Source: Rickettsia typhi
Lineage (GTDB): Bacteria > Pseudomonadota > Alphaproteobacteria > Rickettsiales > UBA1997
DNA length: 5,346 bases
Reading direction: 5' to 3'
NCBI GenBank assembly: GCA_945898025.1
Contig: CAMDGT010000095.1
Location: 1 to 5,346 of the forward strand
In this document: piece after piece, positions 4,743 to 5,346 of the stretch
How the letters are laid out: each line of letters starts with the position of its first letter
Numbering within the stretch: position 1 is the first letter of the stretch
The notes under the pieces: generated by a model
Told to the model about the DNA's origin: nothing
Seen by the model: only the letters and a program-made list of their open reading frames with translations
Database searches by the model: none
Program-made: the position numbers and the translations under genes

Positions 4743-5346
4743 TGGATATCACTGAAAACATTATCAACAAAAATATTCGCTATGATCTAGAAGTAATTTC
4801 TGAAATGATCAAGCCAAAAAGCAAGGTTCTTGATATTGGTTGCGGAAATGGAGAGCTTTTGCACTTTTTAAAAATGCAAAAAAATATTGATGGCAGAGGT
4901 TTGGAAATATCGCAAGAAAAACTAACTGAAGCAATGAAAGGCGGTATTTCAGTAATTCACGGCAATGCAGATAATGATTTAAGTTATTACCCAGATAACA
5001 GTTTTGATTATGCAATCTTAAGCCAAACTATGCAGGCGACTAATAACCCTAAGAAAATATTGCAAGAAATGTTAAGAATCGCAAATTTTGCAATTATTTC
5101 TTTTCCTAATTTTGCTTATTTTCAAAATAGATTACATCTTGCAATTAAAGGAACAATGCCCGTAAACAAAAACATTCCCTTTCAATGGTTCAATACTCCC
5201 AATATTCACTTTTGCTCAATTATTGATTTTGAAAAACTATGTCAAGATCTTGATTTTACAATAAAAAAACGATTATTTCTTACTAATAAAAAATTATTAA
5301 ATAAAATTCTTTCAACTCAATATCTAGCTAATTTATTCGCTCAATA
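4742..5346 (+). CDS. metW: Methionine biosynthesis protein MetW (class I methyltransferase fold)
   Basis: The frame opens with the ATG at 4742-4744, which shares one base with the metX stop (TGATG), so translation is probably coupled. It runs 201 codons to the window edge, where the next codon is cut after TA and can only be Tyr or a stop. MetW proteins are about 200 residues long, so the gene is probably complete or within a codon of it. Seen: the SAM-binding-type motif VLDIGCGNGELL (29-40), GLEIS (53-57) with the acidic ribose-contact position Glu55, SFDYAILSQTMQ (87-98), the MetW signature SFPNFAYFQNRLHLAIKGTMPV (about residues 116-137) and an FNTPNIHFCS block. Known: metW accompanies metX in many proteobacteria and is needed for or stimulates homoserine acylation in several. 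A methyl acceptor is not established. Identification is secure from the motifs and the neighbour. Confidence 0.93.
   Translation, partial: MDITENIINKNIRYDLEVISEMIKPKSKVLDIGCGNGELLHFLKMQKNIDGRGLEISQEKLTEAMKGGISVIHGNADNDLSYYPDNSFDYAILSQTMQATNNPKKILQEMLRIANFAIISFPNFAYFQNRLHLAIKGTMPVNKNIPFQWFNTPNIHFCSIIDFEKLCQDLDFTIKKRLFLTNKKLLNKILSTQYLANLFAQ

Noticed and set aside
4809..5015. 68-codon minus-strand frame inside metW
   Set aside because: It is antisense to the clearly recognisable MetW methyltransferase motifs and has no features of its own.

Overview
The window is strongly A+T-rich, with A/T third codon positions throughout and short spacers. The gene content and family signatures point to a low-GC alphaproteobacterium. 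HisG is of the short (HisZ-dependent) type. MetX carries the HALTGDQ, NVIGGC and AFHEVGRQA blocks that I associate with alphaproteobacterial homologues, and metX runs directly into metW. A protein with a signal peptide and a terminal Phe indicates an outer membrane, so the cell is Gram-negative. Assignment to order (deep-branching or free-living Rickettsiales-like, Pelagibacterales-like, or other) cannot be made from this sequence.

Layout: two transcription units diverge from a 136-bp spacer (1901-2036). Leftward on the minus strand lie a gene for a probable outer-membrane beta-barrel protein of unknown function (1900-698), then hisG (692-42) after only 5 bp, then a reading frame whose ATG overlaps the hisG stop and runs off the left edge (42-1, possibly hisD). 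Rightward on the plus strand lie a TSUP/TauE-SafE family anion transporter (2037-2759), an exported PEBP/YbhB-family protein (2876-3472), metX (3585-4742) and metW (4742 to the right edge; codon 202 is cut after TA).

How the genes work together: MetX and MetW form a recognisable unit for acylating homoserine, the entry step of methionine synthesis. HisG catalyses the first step of histidine synthesis. The TSUP transporter and the PEBP protein are separated from metXW by spacers of over 110 bp, and any functional tie (for example sulfur handling) is only inferred.

Non-coding content: no tRNA, rRNA, CRISPR array or mobile element was seen, and no spacer exceeds 300 bp. The points of interest are small. 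No start codon here has a convincing Shine-Dalgarno sequence, while the single strong GGAGG-type sequence lies inside a hairpin about 60 nt upstream of metX. TATAAT-like hexamers sit right in front of the transporter and metX start codons and suggest leaderless mRNAs. The divergent spacer contains two perfect palindromes. I found no convincing new multi-gene system; the most open question is the outer-membrane protein linked to hisG.
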